A stretch of 23,177 nucleotides of DNA from JBHENW01 sp046261875 (GTDB lineage: Bacteria; Acidobacteriota; Thermoanaerobaculia; UBA5066; Gp7-AA6). The notes under the pieces were generated by a model. That model was given only the letters and a program-made list of their open reading frames with translations, ran no database searches and was not told where the DNA came from. Below are positions 22,993 to 23,177 of this stretch, piece by piece. The stretch lies in the NCBI GenBank assembly GCA_046261875.1, contig JBHENW010000141.1:1-23177 (forward strand). Direction: 5' to 3'. Position numbers and translations under genes: made by a program. Numbering within the stretch: the stretch's first letter is position 1; each line of letters starts with the position of its first letter.

Positions 22993-23177
22993 TCCCTCCC
23001 CATTTCCTGTCTGCGCAGCGCGACGATACTCATCGGAGAGCGCGGCGCGGCGCTCTTCCCTGCAGACGCAAACGATCACCCAAGGGCACCTGCAGCCAAG
23101 CCACTATTTCGCTGCATCCTACATCGGATTTGCACGGCGGGCTCATTTTTGCAATCTCGGCGCCGCCTTGTATTCGC

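Overview
The window is a high-GC chromosomal fragment from a Gram-negative-type bacterium. It carries Tat and Sec export signals, an HtrA-type periplasmic protease, ClpB with two small heat-shock proteins, and a KaiB/histidine-kinase pair. Gene content and style would fit an uncultured soil or sediment lineage such as Acidobacteriota, but no marker here fixes the taxonomy, so that is inference.

Layout. (1) 1-2704, + strand: the 3' end of kaiB, a PAS hybrid histidine kinase split by a one-base frameshift, and queC. (2) 2705-8013, + strand: a protein quality-control block, hsp20 - clpB - hsp20 - htrA-like protease, with two clear rho-independent terminators. (3) 8037-about 11940: an array of integron-type gene cassettes with no integrase in view (a CALIN-type array). 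All cassette genes are on the - strand and each ends 2-35 bp before an attC-like site. Cargo: a DUF4160/DUF2442 pair, a secreted seven-bladed Vgb-like propeller, hicB with a broken hicA, a small GIY-YIG-like protein, and a SnoaL-like protein. (4) 12039-14783: an EamA transporter divergent from gltX, and a small zinc-ribbon protein convergent with gltX. (5) 14851-20594: a GC-rich repeat block, a TldD/TldE-like pair in which TldD has a Tat signal and a hairpin covering its Shine-Dalgarno, an exported RidA-like protein lacking the usual arginine, a RibD/DHFR-like reductase with two frameshifts, and a secreted C39-like cysteine-protease-fold protein with a Pro/Thr tail. (6) 20779-23177: a tRNA 3'-end fragment (tRNA-Gln-like), a strong terminator, a gamma-glutamyltranspeptidase C-terminal remnant, and an exported PQQ-type propeller protein. 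This last part looks like an inserted or rejoined segment.

The main discovery-type signal is the cassette array. Five attC-like sites can be drawn (two are a near-matched 127-bp pair and one is degenerate). A sixth, atypical end contains four alternating copies of an 8-mer. Their asymmetry agrees with the gene orientation, so the array reads from high to low coordinate.

Caution: at least five reading-frame breaks occur in otherwise well-conserved genes (histidine kinase, DUF4160, hicA, and two in the reductase). Either these genes are decaying or the sequence retains indel errors from a long-read assembly. All pseudogene calls depend on that question.
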